Assembly: GCA_023401595.1 (NCBI GenBank) | Contig: JAEXDQ010000015.1 | Location: 29,384 to 93,383 of the forward strand | Length of the DNA: 64,000 bases | Source: Spirochaetota bacterium | Lineage (GTDB): Bacteria; Spirochaetota; Spirochaetia; Sphaerochaetales; Sphaerochaetaceae | Direction of reading: 5' to 3' | Part shown: positions 8,313-17,313 of the stretch, in pieces | Numbering within the stretch: position 1 is the first letter of the stretch | Layout of the letters: each line of letters begins with the position of its first letter | Notes under the pieces: generated by a model | The model's input: the letters and a program-made list of their open reading frames with translations, nothing else | The model's database searches: none | Told to the model about the DNA's origin: nothing | Made by a program: the position numbers and the translations under genes

Positions 8313-8990
8313 ATGACAAAGAGCGAAGTATTGGCAAACGAACTCATCGCAAAAATCAGTTCGGGGGAAATCAAACCTGGGGAATTGCTCCCTACAGAAA
8401 ACGAATTATGCAAGTCATACAACCTCAGCCGAATCACGGTACGGGCCGCAGTACAGAGCGTCGCGGCCAAAGGATACATTACAACGGAAAGAGGTAGAGG
8501 AAGTACCGTCAACCATCTGGACAAAATGCAGGAATCGATGGATACAGGTATCCTCCCCCTGCTTGAAAATGTCAGCCGTGTAGATTTGTTTGAGTTCAGA
8601 AGGATTCTGGAAACGGAAACGGCCTATCTCGCGGCCCAGAGAGCGACCACAGCGGATATCGACGCGATGCATGCCATTACAAAGGCTATGCAGAACGCAG
8701 AAAGCAATCAGGATATGGTCCATCTTGAAATACAATTCCATAGTTTGATTGCAAAAGCGGCAAAAAATGAAATACTTGCCAAGCTATATCATCTTTTCAC
8801 AGAAACCTATCACCAGATGTTCTCCCAGAACATTTCCCTTGTGGGGTATCAGAATGTTTCCGGCCACATCGAAATTGTAGGAGCCATTGAAAGCAGAAAC
8901 CCAGAGCAAGCGAAAAAATTCATGCTGATACATCTCAACCATACAATGCAACAGACATCAGAAATCAACCAAAGGGTCCAGACTTCATAG
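8313..8990 (+). CDS. GntR family regulator, FadR subfamily
   Basis: The 225-residue protein has an N-terminal winged helix (LPTENELCKSYNLSRITVRAAVQSVAAKGYITTERGRG) and an all-helical FCD ligand domain: FEFRRILETETAYLAA, then HLEIQFHSLIAKAAKN with the D/E and H positions that often hold a metal and carboxylic acid. Such regulators sense small organic acids. The ATG at 8313 is chosen because GGGAAGG lies 11 bases upstream; an upstream in-frame codon gives no homologous sequence. It is divergent from the M81-TRAP operon and probably controls it through the boxes at 8131-8275. Confidence 0.85.
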   Translation: MTKSEVLANELIAKISSGEIKPGELLPTENELCKSYNLSRITVRAAVQSVAAKGYITTERGRGSTVNHLDKMQESMDTGILPLLENVSRVDLFEFRRILETETAYLAAQRATTADIDAMHAITKAMQNAESNQDMVHLEIQFHSLIAKAAKNEILAKLYHLFTETYHQMFSQNISLVGYQNVSGHIEIVGAIESRNPEQAKKFMLIHLNHTMQQTSEINQRVQTS

Positions 8991-9010
8991 TAGATTGAGG
9001 TCAAAATCGG

Positions 9011-9062
9011 CGGCGGGAGTCAGCCGCCGCTATGGAATGCCGCCGCTATGGAATGCCGCCGC
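9011..9062. repeat. Short GC-rich tandem repeat
   Basis: GCCGCCGCTATGGAAT is repeated exactly at 9023-9038 and 9039-9054 and followed by a half copy (9055-9062). Upstream, CGGCGGC (9009-9015) can pair with GCCGCCG (9023-9029). It lies between the convergent GntR and pgmB genes and could act as a weak two-sided terminator, but has no T-run. Confidence 0.6.
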
Positions 9063-9082
9063 GATACATTCCGGTGGTCTGT

Positions 9083-9736
9083 TCATCGGCGCAAAGCCCT
9101 CCCCACCAACTCCAATATCTCCCCGAACTCCTCCGCATGCGGCGCGTCGGCCTCCAGTTCCGGCGAACGCAACCGATAGGCGATGTACCGCATGCCCGCG
9201 GCTTTGGCGGCCCGGATACCGGAAAGGGCGTCCTCCACCACCACGCAACAGGAGGGGTCCGCTCCGACAAGTGCGGCCGCTTTGAGAAACACCTCAGGGT
9301 CGGGCTTGCTTCTGGAAATCATCGTCCCATCGACCACGACGTCGAACAGACCGAAGATCCCCAGCCGGTCAAGAATCAGACGGGCGTTCCGGCTGGAGGA
9401 CCCAAGGGCGAGCCGCATACCCTTGGCGTGCAGCCTGTCCAGGACCGGACGGACATCAGCCTCCAGGTCGGCGGGAGTCATACGCTCCAGGTATTCCCGG
9501 TACCAGGCGTTCTTCCGTTCCATGGCGTTTTGCATGGCGTCTTCGGAAAGCGCTGCGCCGTTATGGCGGAGGATGATCTCCAGGCTCTCCCGGCGGCTGA
9601 CGCCCCGCAACCGTTCATTGAGCGTCCGGTCGAACCGGAGCCCCAGAGCGTCGCACAACCGTTTCCATGCAAGATAATGGTATTCATCGGTATGGCAGAC
9701 TACGCCATCCAAATCAAAGATACAGGCAGTCAGCAT
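9083..9736 (-). CDS. pgmB: Beta-phosphoglucomutase (HAD superfamily)
   Basis: The 217-residue protein begins with the HAD nucleophile motif FDLDGVVCHTDEYHYLAW; the two aspartates are the nucleophile and acid/base, and HTD...YH matches beta-phosphoglucomutases. RLRGVSRRESLEIIL in the cap domain is typical of the same enzyme. Later motifs ALGSSSRNA and SKPDPEVFL supply the serine and lysine, and VVEDALSGIRAA the metal ligands. It converts beta-glucose 1-phosphate to glucose 6-phosphate. It ends the operon headed by the sugar-binding protein, right after the GH65 phosphorylase that makes its substrate. ATG at 9736 is preferred over GTG at 9739 because AAGGAG is then 8 bases away. Confidence 0.9.
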   Translation of the reverse strand: MLTACIFDLDGVVCHTDEYHYLAWKRLCDALGLRFDRTLNERLRGVSRRESLEIILRHNGAALSEDAMQNAMERKNAWYREYLERMTPADLEADVRPVLDRLHAKGMRLALGSSSRNARLILDRLGIFGLFDVVVDGTMISRSKPDPEVFLKAAALVGADPSCCVVVEDALSGIRAAKAAGMRYIAYRLRSPELEADAPHAEEFGEILELVGRALRR

Positions 9737-9840
9737 CACAATCGCTCCTTATACAACCCCATAGGGTCCGTACCTTGCACACATCTTTCGTACCGGTTCT
9801 CGTATGCCGCATACACTTGACGCATCCTCCGTACAGAAGC

Positions 9841-12165
9841 CTACGAGGCCGACGTTCGCAACGGATATGCCAAGGCTGATTCCGTTACAGTGACAGGATC
9901 GCCATAGAGGAATATCCGTGGCCCGTCCGCGACGGCCTCCGCTCCAGGGCTTCTGAACCGGAGCGATACGCCAGCATGGTCTACATGAACCTCCAGGACG
10001 ACGCCCCTGAGCTTCAGGCTGAAGCTGTAGCTTTTCCAGACACGGGGTATCGCCGGAGCGAAGTAAAAACCGTCCTCCTTGATCCGTAGCCCTGCGAACC
10101 CGAACAGTATCGCCAGATAACTGCCGCCCATGTTGGCGGTATGGATACCGTCCTTGGTATTGCCGTGGGTGTTGCGGATGTCGATCTCAACTGAATTTCC
10201 AAAATACGAGTACGCTTCATCTTCCAGCCCGAGCCGGGAGGCCATGATACTGAACACGCAGGTGGACAACGAGGAATCATGCGTGGTCAATCTTTCATAG
10301 TAGCGGAAGGAATGCAACATAGTGGAGAATCGGACTTCATCCTCATAGAGGAAATGGGCGAACACAGCGTCGGCCTGCTTGCAGACCTGGTATCGGTAGA
10401 GCGTCAACGGATGATAATGCATCAATAACGGGAAGTCCCCGGCGGGGGTAGCGGCGATATCCCATACCTTCTTGGAGAGGAAGCTGTCGTCCTGCGGGGT
10501 AATGTCGAGCTTCGCATCGTAAGGGAGGTACATGGCTTCGGCAGCTTCCAAGAACGCCGTCAATTCCGATTCCATGATCCCCGTGGCCAGCTTCGCCCGG
10601 CCGGCGAGGCCCTTGCGATCGAAATCCCGATACAGCTTCACCGCCCAGCGCAGATCGTACTTCGCCGATACATTGGTGTAGTAGTTGTTGTTGACGACAC
10701 AGGTGTATTCGTCCGGCCCCGTCACACAATGGAGCTGGAACCGTCCCTCATGATAGGTTCCCAGATCGTACCAGAGACGGGCTATCTCCAACAGAAGCTC
10801 AAGACCCATCGATTCCATGAAATCATCATCTCCGGTGACCAGATAGTACATGACCACCGCATAGGCTATGGCGCCGTCTATATGGTATTGCGCAGTACCG
10901 GCGGGAAAAAAACCGGAACATTCCTCGCCAGATATCGTGCGCCAGGGGTAGAGCGCTCCGCGCCGATGCCCTAGAAGCCTCGCATTCTCTCGCGCCTGAG
11001 GAAGGGTGGAATAGCGATACGTCAGCAGTTGTCTCGAAATCTCAGGCCGGGTCAGGGTGAAAAGCGGCTGGACGTACATTTCGGTATCCCAGAAATAATG
11101 ACCTTCGTACCCCTCTCCGGACAAACCCTTCGCCGCCAGATGGGAACGACCATCCTTCCCCACAGACTGCAACAGCTGGAATACATTGAACGTCAACGCC
11201 TCGGAAAGCGCGTCGTCCCCTTCGATCCTGAAATTGAAATCCTTCCAAAACGACGCGAGATACCCAGCCTGTTCCTCAAGGAGACGGGACGATCCGGCGG
11301 CGGCCGCGCAAGCGAGCAGCTCCGCCCCATCCGACTGCGGCGACTGATACCGCCTTCCATCGGTGAAAACGACATAGCGGGTAAGCGTCACAGGAGTCTT
11401 GGCCTCCGCCTTGACTGAAAACCGATGTACCGTGTATTCGGGAAATACGGCGGCGGAAGCCTCGTCCAGAGGAGCATCGACCGTATCGAGCAAGCTGGTC
11501 GCGATGGAAATACCGCTTTTCGCTGTATGGGAGACTATGGTGGAACGATACCCTCCTCTCTCTTCATAGGCTTGTATCTGATCCACGATGATATGTTTCA
11601 GCGACTCGGCGGCCACCCTTGGGTCATTCGGATCGCTGAAGTTACGGACGTCCGCATGGTGCGAGGCGACAAACGAAAGCTCACAAGGCTCATCGGCGGC
11701 TACGGTATACTTCAGGAGAAACAACGGAAGCCGGACGAACGAGGCCATACGGACGATGGTGAGCCGGACGGTCTTGCCCGACGCGCTTTTCCAGACGAAG
11801 AACCGCGTCGCCACACCCCGTTCCATGTCCAGCGTCCGTTCACCTTCCACGAAGCCGCCGGAAAACGGCGTACATAATTCACCGTCCACATACAGCTTGA
11901 CGTCCTGGACGTCGGCGACATTCACCAGCGTCTGTTTTTCGGTAGCCAGCCCGGGGAGAAGTTCCGCCTGGGGCATCGGTACGATATCGTATACCCCGTT
12001 CACATAGGCTCCTCTGACGGTATCGTAGCCATGGGGATACCCCTCCTCGAACGCGCCGCGGACGCCGATATAGCCGTTCGCGCTATGAAAAAGCGTCTCC
12101 TCCAACAAAAGCGCATCATTGTCGGGAGCCAGTCCTTTTCTCACGTACATGTACCGTCGCATCAT
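9841..12165 (-). CDS. GH65 disaccharide phosphorylase (maltose/kojibiose/trehalose type)
   Basis: The 774-residue protein is an inverting family 65 phosphorylase. It starts YVRKGLAPDNDALLLEETLFHSANGYIGVRGAFEEGYPHGYDTV, contains the domain-linking helix and (alpha/alpha)6 barrel, with HYFWDTEMYVQPLF and the catalytic-acid motif VTGPDEYTCVVNNNYYTN near residue 485. Phosphate would split an alpha-linked glucose disaccharide into glucose and beta-glucose 1-phosphate in the cytoplasm. The ATG overlaps the permease stop as ATGA, so translation is coupled. The neighbouring beta-phosphoglucomutase supports phosphorolysis rather than hydrolysis. Maltose, kojibiose, nigerose or trehalose cannot be told apart here. 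Confidence 0.88.
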   Translation of the reverse strand: MMRRYMYVRKGLAPDNDALLLEETLFHSANGYIGVRGAFEEGYPHGYDTVRGAYVNGVYDIVPMPQAELLPGLATEKQTLVNVADVQDVKLYVDGELCTPFSGGFVEGERTLDMERGVATRFFVWKSASGKTVRLTIVRMASFVRLPLFLLKYTVAADEPCELSFVASHHADVRNFSDPNDPRVAAESLKHIIVDQIQAYEERGGYRSTIVSHTAKSGISIATSLLDTVDAPLDEASAAVFPEYTVHRFSVKAEAKTPVTLTRYVVFTDGRRYQSPQSDGAELLACAAAAGSSRLLEEQAGYLASFWKDFNFRIEGDDALSEALTFNVFQLLQSVGKDGRSHLAAKGLSGEGYEGHYFWDTEMYVQPLFTLTRPEISRQLLTYRYSTLPQARENARLLGHRRGALYPWRTISGEECSGFFPAGTAQYHIDGAIAYAVVMYYLVTGDDDFMESMGLELLLEIARLWYDLGTYHEGRFQLHCVTGPDEYTCVVNNNYYTNVSAKYDLRWAVKLYRDFDRKGLAGRAKLATGIMESELTAFLEAAEAMYLPYDAKLDITPQDDSFLSKKVWDIAATPAGDFPLLMHYHPLTLYRYQVCKQADAVFAHFLYEDEVRFSTMLHSFRYYERLTTHDSSLSTCVFSIMASRLGLEDEAYSYFGNSVEIDIRNTHGNTKDGIHTANMGGSYLAILFGFAGLRIKEDGFYFAPAIPRVWKSYSFSLKLRGVVLEVHVDHAGVSLRFRSPGAEAVADGPRIFLYGDPVTVTESALAYPLRTSAS

Positions 12166-13007
12166 TTCACCGCCCCGGCAGCGACGCCTTTGATAATGTA
12201 TTTCTGAGCGCAGAAATAGAAGATGATGACAGGAATGATAGCCATCGTCAGCCCCGCCATGGCCTGATTCCACTGAATGGTGAATACGCCGAAGAAGGAA
12301 CTGGTGGACAACGGAATCGTGCGTAGCGCCTTGTTGTTCAATACGAGCGATGGGAGAAGGTAGTCGTTCCATATCCAGATGATGTCGAGGATGATGACCG
12401 TGACCGTCGTCGGCTTGAGCATCGGGAACACGATGCGCCAGAACACCCCGAACCTGCCGCAGCCGTCCAACGTGGCCGCCTCCTCCAGAGATACCGGGAT
12501 GCTTTTGACGAACCCATGGAACAGGAATACCGCCATGGACATTCCGAACCCGATATACATGAAGACGATTCCCTTGTACGTGTTGAGGACCTGGATGCCG
12601 AGATTGACCTTGGTCCATTTCATCATCTGCACCAACGGCATCATCAACGTCTGGAACGGGATCAGCATGGTCGCCACGAACGTGAAATAGATCAGCTTGC
12701 TCAACCCGTCGTTCTTTCTGGCGGTCATCCAGGCGCACATCGACGAGAATACGACAATGAACACCACCGATACGACAGTAATCAGGAACGAATTGCCGAA
12801 CGCCCTGACAAAACCCATTTTCGCGGCCGCGTCGACATAGTTGTCCCAAAGGAACGTCCTGGGAATCGCCACAGGGCTCATGTACAGCTCGGCGCGGTTC
12901 TTGACGGAATTGATGAACATGATATACAGGGGAAACAGGAAACAGAGCCCAAGGACGACTACGAGGATCGACAGGACTATTTTCCCGATCTGCTTCTTCA
13001 TCGTCAT
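12162..13007 (-). CDS. ABC sugar transporter permease, MalG type
   Basis: The 281-residue protein has six hydrophobic segments and the EAA loop VSLEEAATLDGCGRFGVFWRIVFPMLKPT that docks on the ATPase. It is the second inner-membrane subunit of a CUT1-type importer. Its start overlaps the stop of the first permease by four bases (ATGA), and its stop overlaps the GH65 start in the same way. No ATPase gene is present in this cluster, so a shared MsmK/MalK-type ATPase must be supplied from elsewhere. Confidence 0.9.
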   Translation of the reverse strand: MTMKKQIGKIVLSILVVVLGLCFLFPLYIMFINSVKNRAELYMSPVAIPRTFLWDNYVDAAAKMGFVRAFGNSFLITVVSVVFIVVFSSMCAWMTARKNDGLSKLIYFTFVATMLIPFQTLMMPLVQMMKWTKVNLGIQVLNTYKGIVFMYIGFGMSMAVFLFHGFVKSIPVSLEEAATLDGCGRFGVFWRIVFPMLKPTTVTVIILDIIWIWNDYLLPSLVLNNKALRTIPLSTSSFFGVFTIQWNQAMAGLTMAIIPVIIFYFCAQKYIIKGVAAGAVK

Positions 13008-13885
13008 AGCTGCACCTCCCTTCGCTTGGTAAGCGCCACTTGGGTGATGGTCACGGCGGCGATCAGCAGGAAGAACATGATCGCCTTCGCCTGCCCGTAG
13101 CCATAGTGATTGTAGGAAAATATCTCGTGGAAAATATTCATGGCGAACATCTCGGTCGATGTGCCGGGGCCTCCGCCTGTCAGCGAAAGGTTGATATCAT
13201 AGATCTTGAAGCAGTTGGACAGGGAGTAGAAGGTACATATCGTCACCGACGGCATGATCAACGGCAGCTCGATCGTAAAGAATTTTCTCCAAATCCCTGC
13301 TCCATCGATCGTCGCGGCCTCCATGACCTCGTCGGGAACCGCCTGGACGCCGGTAATATATATGATCATGACATAACCGGCCATCTGCCAGGTGATCACC
13401 AGGACCATCGCGACCAGAGCGGAATTCGGATGTAGCAGCCAATTGAAGAACACCCCTGTCATGCCGGTACTCTCACCTATGGATTTGAAAGCGTCGGAGA
13501 GGATGAATTTCCAGATATAGCCGAGGATCAGCCCCCCGATCAGGTTCGGCATGAAGAACATGGTACGGGCTATGGTGTTGACCCGGAGCCTTGAGGTCAC
13601 CAGCAGGGCCAGGGCCAGTCCCAGCACATTGATGCACACCACCGACAAGACGGTGAATACGAGGGTATGCAGGGCGGACTCACCGAAACGGGCGTCGTCG
13701 AACAATGTCCTGAAATTTGCCAACCCAACGAATTTCGCAGGTTCCATCGCCAGACCGTTCCATTCCACGAAGGAATATCCTATGCCGATCAGAAACGGTA
13801 TGATCACGACGACGAAAAAAGCGAAGACCGCGGGAAACACGAACACGAAGAACCATAGGCGTTCTCTTTTTACATTTGTCACCAT
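13004..13885 (-). CDS. ABC sugar transporter permease, MalF type
   Basis: The 293-residue protein is the first permease of the CUT1 importer, with about six membrane segments, PNLIGGLILGYIWKFIL and the EAA motif VPDEVMEAATIDGAGIWRKFFTIELPLIMPS. The start is set at ATG 13885, with AGGAGG nine bases before it; a TTG three codons earlier is less likely. It is separated from the binding-protein gene by 80 bases that contain a hairpin. Confidence 0.9.
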   Translation of the reverse strand: MVTNVKRERLWFFVFVFPAVFAFFVVVIIPFLIGIGYSFVEWNGLAMEPAKFVGLANFRTLFDDARFGESALHTLVFTVLSVVCINVLGLALALLVTSRLRVNTIARTMFFMPNLIGGLILGYIWKFILSDAFKSIGESTGMTGVFFNWLLHPNSALVAMVLVITWQMAGYVMIIYITGVQAVPDEVMEAATIDGAGIWRKFFTIELPLIMPSVTICTFYSLSNCFKIYDINLSLTGGGPGTSTEMFAMNIFHEIFSYNHYGYGQAKAIMFFLLIAAVTITQVALTKRREVQL

Positions 13886-13918
13886 GGCGCGCAACCTCCT
13901 TGGTCAGATGGAAACGGA

Positions 13919-13949
13919 GCTTCGGCCGACGCCCCCGTCAAGCCGAAGC
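13919..13949 (-). promoter_or_regulatory. Intercistronic hairpin after the sugar-binding protein gene
   Basis: GCTTCGGC (13919-13926) pairs with GCCGAAGC (13942-13949), and an inner GAC/GTC pair extends the stem on the minus-strand RNA. No T-run follows. Its place, directly after the binding-protein gene and before the permeases, mirrors the hairpin between dctP and dctQ and suggests 3'-end stabilisation of the binding-protein mRNA. Confidence 0.6.
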
Positions 13950-13965
13950 CCCGGTCATGTCGCCG

Positions 13966-15186
13966 CTATTTCTTCAGACGGGCCTGATATGCGTCGTCGA
14001 GCCGGTTGACGAAATCAATACCGCTCATCGCCGGCGTTGTGAAGAACCTCTGGGTGATCGGCGCAAAATCGGTGTCGATGATGTTCATCGGCCAATCGTT
14101 GAAGGTCCAGGGCAAGGTATTGCCGGAACCGGCCGCCTTCGCGACATCGGCGGAAAGGGGGTCAAGGGAATCGGTAGGTATATTCGATGTCGCAGGAACG
14201 AAGCCGAACTGGTCCACGATATAGGACATCCCTTTCTCCGAGGTATACAACCAATCCAAGAACTTGACCGCGGCTTCCCGCTGCGCGGCGGGCACCTGGG
14301 AATTGACGACCCAGTAGTACGGGACGGATACGGACAGCCTCTGATTGCCGAGCAACGGGACTCCTTTGAGGCCCATGGCAAATGACGGAGCATAGTCCTT
14401 GAACATACCGTAGCACCAGTTGCCCTGATGGATCATGGCTGTCTTGCCGGTGGCGAAGTCGCCGCAGGAACGGTCATAGTTGATCTCCATGGGGTTGATG
14501 CAGTATCGGCGAATCAATTCCATCAACTGGGCGAACGCTTGGAACTCCTTCTGGTCCGCGAGCCTCACCCCGCCCTTCTCATATTCGGCGAGGAACGCCT
14601 GGGGATCGTCCATGACGGCGAACGGGGTGTTGAGAAGATGTCCGATCAGGAAGTAGGATTCCTGGCTCAGGCCCAATGGATTGATGCCTTTCGTAGAGAG
14701 CGTCCTGATGACGTCGAAGAAAGCCTGTTGTGAAACGAGGTCGGAAGCCTTGACCATATCGTTGTCGACGACCAGACCGAAGCCCTCTACGCCGAAGGGG
14801 ATACCGACGCTCTTCCCATCCATCTTCAACGCCATGGAATCGGCGATGTACCGCTGGACCTCCCCGGTCCCGATATCGGCGAGATACGCCTTGAACATGT
14901 CGGCCTCCGCGCCTTTACTCACTGAGAATATCGTAGGAACTTCATCGCCGGCAAGCTTCAAACGCAACTGGGCCCGGTAATCGTCTCCAGTGGACTCCCA
15001 TATCTCCACCCGGATACCCGTTTCAGTGGAAAAATCCTGGGCGGCTCTCGCAAGCGCGTCCGTTATCTCCACTTTTGACTGGAAGATGATGATTTTCGCT
15101 GTGTCGGCCTTTTTCTCGGATCCGCCCGCCGCGAACAATGAAACCGACAGTACCGCAATAAGCAACACAATCGTGATCTTCTTCAT
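13966..15186 (-). CDS. ABC sugar transporter solute-binding protein
   Basis: The 406-residue protein opens with a signal peptide MKKITIVLLIAVLSVSLFAAGGSEKK, the GGSEKK ending being characteristic of spirochaetal extracytoplasmic binding proteins. The remainder fits family 1 (maltose/oligosaccharide) binding proteins: TGIRVEIWESTGDDYRAQLRLKLA, a central WYWVV-like aromatic region (VPYYWVVNSQVPAAQREAAVKFLDWL) and GKTAMIHQGNWCYGMF. AAGGAG lies nine bases before the ATG; an earlier in-frame ATG at 15216 would give a charged extension before the signal. It is the first gene of the phosphorolysis operon. Confidence 0.9.
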   Translation of the reverse strand: MKKITIVLLIAVLSVSLFAAGGSEKKADTAKIIIFQSKVEITDALARAAQDFSTETGIRVEIWESTGDDYRAQLRLKLAGDEVPTIFSVSKGAEADMFKAYLADIGTGEVQRYIADSMALKMDGKSVGIPFGVEGFGLVVDNDMVKASDLVSQQAFFDVIRTLSTKGINPLGLSQESYFLIGHLLNTPFAVMDDPQAFLAEYEKGGVRLADQKEFQAFAQLMELIRRYCINPMEINYDRSCGDFATGKTAMIHQGNWCYGMFKDYAPSFAMGLKGVPLLGNQRLSVSVPYYWVVNSQVPAAQREAAVKFLDWLYTSEKGMSYIVDQFGFVPATSNIPTDSLDPLSADVAKAAGSGNTLPWTFNDWPMNIIDTDFAPITQRFFTTPAMSGIDFVNRLDDAYQARLKK

Positions 15187-15226
15187 AATCGTCTTCTCCT
15201 TATCATGCAGATGCATTGATTTTTAA

Positions 15227-15238
15227 TAAATCGTTTAA
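15227..15238. promoter_or_regulatory. Possible LacI-type operator before the sugar operon
   Basis: TAAATCGTTTAA has a central CG and 8 of 12 positions in dyad symmetry, in the AT-rich 176-base spacer between lacI and the binding-protein gene, about 40 bases before its ATG. LacI-family sites often have this form. Low certainty. Confidence 0.3.
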
Positions 15239-15362
15239 TTAATTATCAGAGCGACGACAATGAATATGTCAAGTAATTTTTTGTATTAAGTTATTTTATA
15301 AGGATTTACGGAATTAGATGAGTAAAATTTATATAAACAAATAAAATTTTTATGTAAAAATA

Positions 15363-16343
15363 TCACGCTAGTGAGGGATGACTAACTACAGAAGTCCTTT
15401 CTATCAATTTGGCCGTGATCCGGAACATTTCCTTGTTCATGTCGCCTTCGATATTGCCCACCAACGCCTGTGCGGCGAGATAGCCGCGCTCATAGTCGGG
15501 AATGTCTATCGTCGTGATACCGTTGTATTCCGCGATGGCGTTGTTGTCGAAACCCGTCACCGAGATATCGCGTCCAACGACAAGCCCGTTCGCATTGAAG
15601 GTACGAATCGCACCCAGCGCCATGTTGTCGTTCGCGCACACAAGCACCTCCGGCCTTGATTCAGTCAGCAGGAGTATCTGGGCCGCGCGTATGCCGCTGT
15701 TCTCATGCCAGTCGCCGGCGATATAGCCGTCTCTGGTGAACCTGACGCCGTTGGCCGCCAAAGCGTCGGTAAACGCCTGATACCGTTCCTTGTTGTCCGC
15801 GGTATTCTCCACTCCGCCGAGGAAGGAGAAACGGGTGAACCCTTTCTTCGCCAAGGAATCCACCAAGGCGTACATCGGGTCATAATTATTTACCAGAATA
15901 CTTTTTACATAGGGATTCACAAGAATCCTGTCCAACACGACGATAGGATAGTCGGAAGCCGCCTTCCGGTCGATGACCTCGCTGGGGAGTTTACCGTCGA
16001 GGGCGATGCACCCGCTGGTTATGGCAGGATGCATGTACTTCTCACACATCCTGCCGGTACAGATCAGCAGATCGTAGTCATGCGCGTCGGCATAGTCATG
16101 TATGCCATGGATGACCTCGAGATAAAAGGAACGGTCGAAATCGCTGAACGTGAACAGGATGGTCTTCGGCCGGCCGGTCTTGAGGTTCTTGCCGACGATG
16201 TTCGGATGATAATTATAGTCTTTGCAGATGGCGAGGACCCGCTCCTTGGTCGGCTGACCTACGTTTGCCCGCCCGTTGAGTACGTTTGACACCGTGGCGG
16301 GAGAGACTCCCGCCAGTCTGGCGATTTCCTTGACACCTATCAT
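15363..16343 (-). CDS. LacI family transcriptional regulator
   Basis: The 326-residue protein starts with the LacI helix-turn-helix VKEIARLAGVSPATVSNVLNGRANVGQPTKERVLAICKDYNYHPN, followed by a periplasmic-binding-like ligand domain with GFDNNAIAEYNGITTID near the end. It lies just upstream of, and in the same direction as, the disaccharide phosphorolysis operon and most likely represses it until its sugar is present. ATG at 16343 sits directly on its AGAGGA sequence; a GTG three codons later, 8 bases from it, may be the true start. A perfect palindrome lies upstream at 16376. Confidence 0.9.
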   Translation of the reverse strand: MIGVKEIARLAGVSPATVSNVLNGRANVGQPTKERVLAICKDYNYHPNIVGKNLKTGRPKTILFTFSDFDRSFYLEVIHGIHDYADAHDYDLLICTGRMCEKYMHPAITSGCIALDGKLPSEVIDRKAASDYPIVVLDRILVNPYVKSILVNNYDPMYALVDSLAKKGFTRFSFLGGVENTADNKERYQAFTDALAANGVRFTRDGYIAGDWHENSGIRAAQILLLTESRPEVLVCANDNMALGAIRTFNANGLVVGRDISVTGFDNNAIAEYNGITTIDIPDYERGYLAAQALVGNIEGDMNKEMFRITAKLIERTSVVSHPSLA

Positions 16344-16375
16344 TCCTCTAGTATGATGCTTTTTATGTATTTTAC

Positions 16376-16389
16376 AAGTAAATTTACTT
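16376..16389. promoter_or_regulatory. Perfect 14-bp palindrome upstream of lacI
   Basis: AAGTAAATTTACTT reads the same on both strands and lies 33 bases before the lacI start. It may be the autoregulatory operator. The absence of a central CG is unusual for the LacI family, so another regulator is possible. Confidence 0.45.
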
Positions 16390-16587
16390 AGTTTTTACCT
16401 ATAAAACAGCTTCCTTCGTTCCATATGTATTCCCTGAAAAGCATCGCCCCGGCCGATCACCCGCTACGCTTCCAGTATAACGGCAGGAGAAAAGGACATA
16501 TCAAGGAACAAGAACAAGGACAAGCCCTGCCTCTGACGTCCGCATCCAAACGGCCCGGACAGAGGAAAGTGATGTACCGACTGGAGC

Positions 16588-17172
16588 CTAGAAGAGCAGA
16601 TTCCCCACCAACGTCGCCACTTCCTTGAGCAAGCGGGCGTCGACGTCCGTGAAACGGCCCACCGTGGGACTGTCCAGATCGACGACACCTACTACGGACC
16701 GGGACGTCTCGCCGACGCCAATATTCGGCTGAATCCCACCCCGGAATATCGGTACGACCAGTTCACTCCGGGAAACGCTGTCGCACGCTATATGGCCGGG
16801 AAAGTCCTGGACGTCGGACACTAGCTGAGTCTCGCCGGTGGCGGCGGCGGTTCCGCACACCCCTTTTCCGAACGGAATGGAAGTACAGGCCGGCAAGCCC
16901 TGGAAAGGGCCGAGCTGAAGCAGCGTCCCCATCGGGGACATCCGGTCCAGGTCGTCAGCCCGGCGGATCACAGGAACCTCAAAGTTCGTCACGTAGAAGC
17001 CCGCCCAGCTGATGTCGGGCAGGTACCACCAGAGCAAAGCGGCGGTATTGGCGAGCCCGGAGTAGAGCGAAGCGATGGAATGGGAAGCGGGCCCCAGCAA
17101 GGCCGACAACGCTTGAAGAAAAGCCCGGTCATCGGACTCACGGTCGCCACTACGAAGAAACGGTTCAAACAT
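16588..17172 (-). CDS. msrC: Free methionine-R-sulfoxide reductase (GAF domain)
   Basis: The 194-residue protein is a single GAF domain of the fRMsr family, which reduces free methionine-(R)-sulfoxide in the cytoplasm. The three cysteines that carry out catalysis in the E. coli enzyme are all present in context: QGLPACTSIPF, GKGVCGTAAATG and FPGHIACDSVSRSE. The end, GVVDLDSPTVGRFTDVDARLLKEVA, is also typical. AGGAGG lies five bases before the ATG. It follows the hydrogenase locus in the same direction after about 140 bases in reverse order; an oxidative-stress role fits an anaerobe. Confidence 0.9.
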   Translation of the reverse strand: MFEPFLRSGDRESDDRAFLQALSALLGPASHSIASLYSGLANTAALLWWYLPDISWAGFYVTNFEVPVIRRADDLDRMSPMGTLLQLGPFQGLPACTSIPFGKGVCGTAAATGETQLVSDVQDFPGHIACDSVSRSELVVPIFRGGIQPNIGVGETSRSVVGVVDLDSPTVGRFTDVDARLLKEVATLVGNLLF

Positions 17173-17313
17173 ACGAACCTCCTGCGCCCGCCGTCCACAT
17201 CTCCCGCGGCGGCAAGGCCCTGCATCGACACGAACCGGCCGAAATCACTAGGACGACATCTCCAGCAGGCCACGCCGGCCCGCTGGAGAAAGCAGATATC
17301 AATAAGCGACAGC

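Noticed and set aside
9841..12849. A single 1002-residue reading frame covering the GH65 gene and part of the permease
   Set aside because: The first 228 codons are the opposite reading of the permease gene and resemble nothing. The GH65 protein begins at 12165, where ATG overlaps the permease stop.
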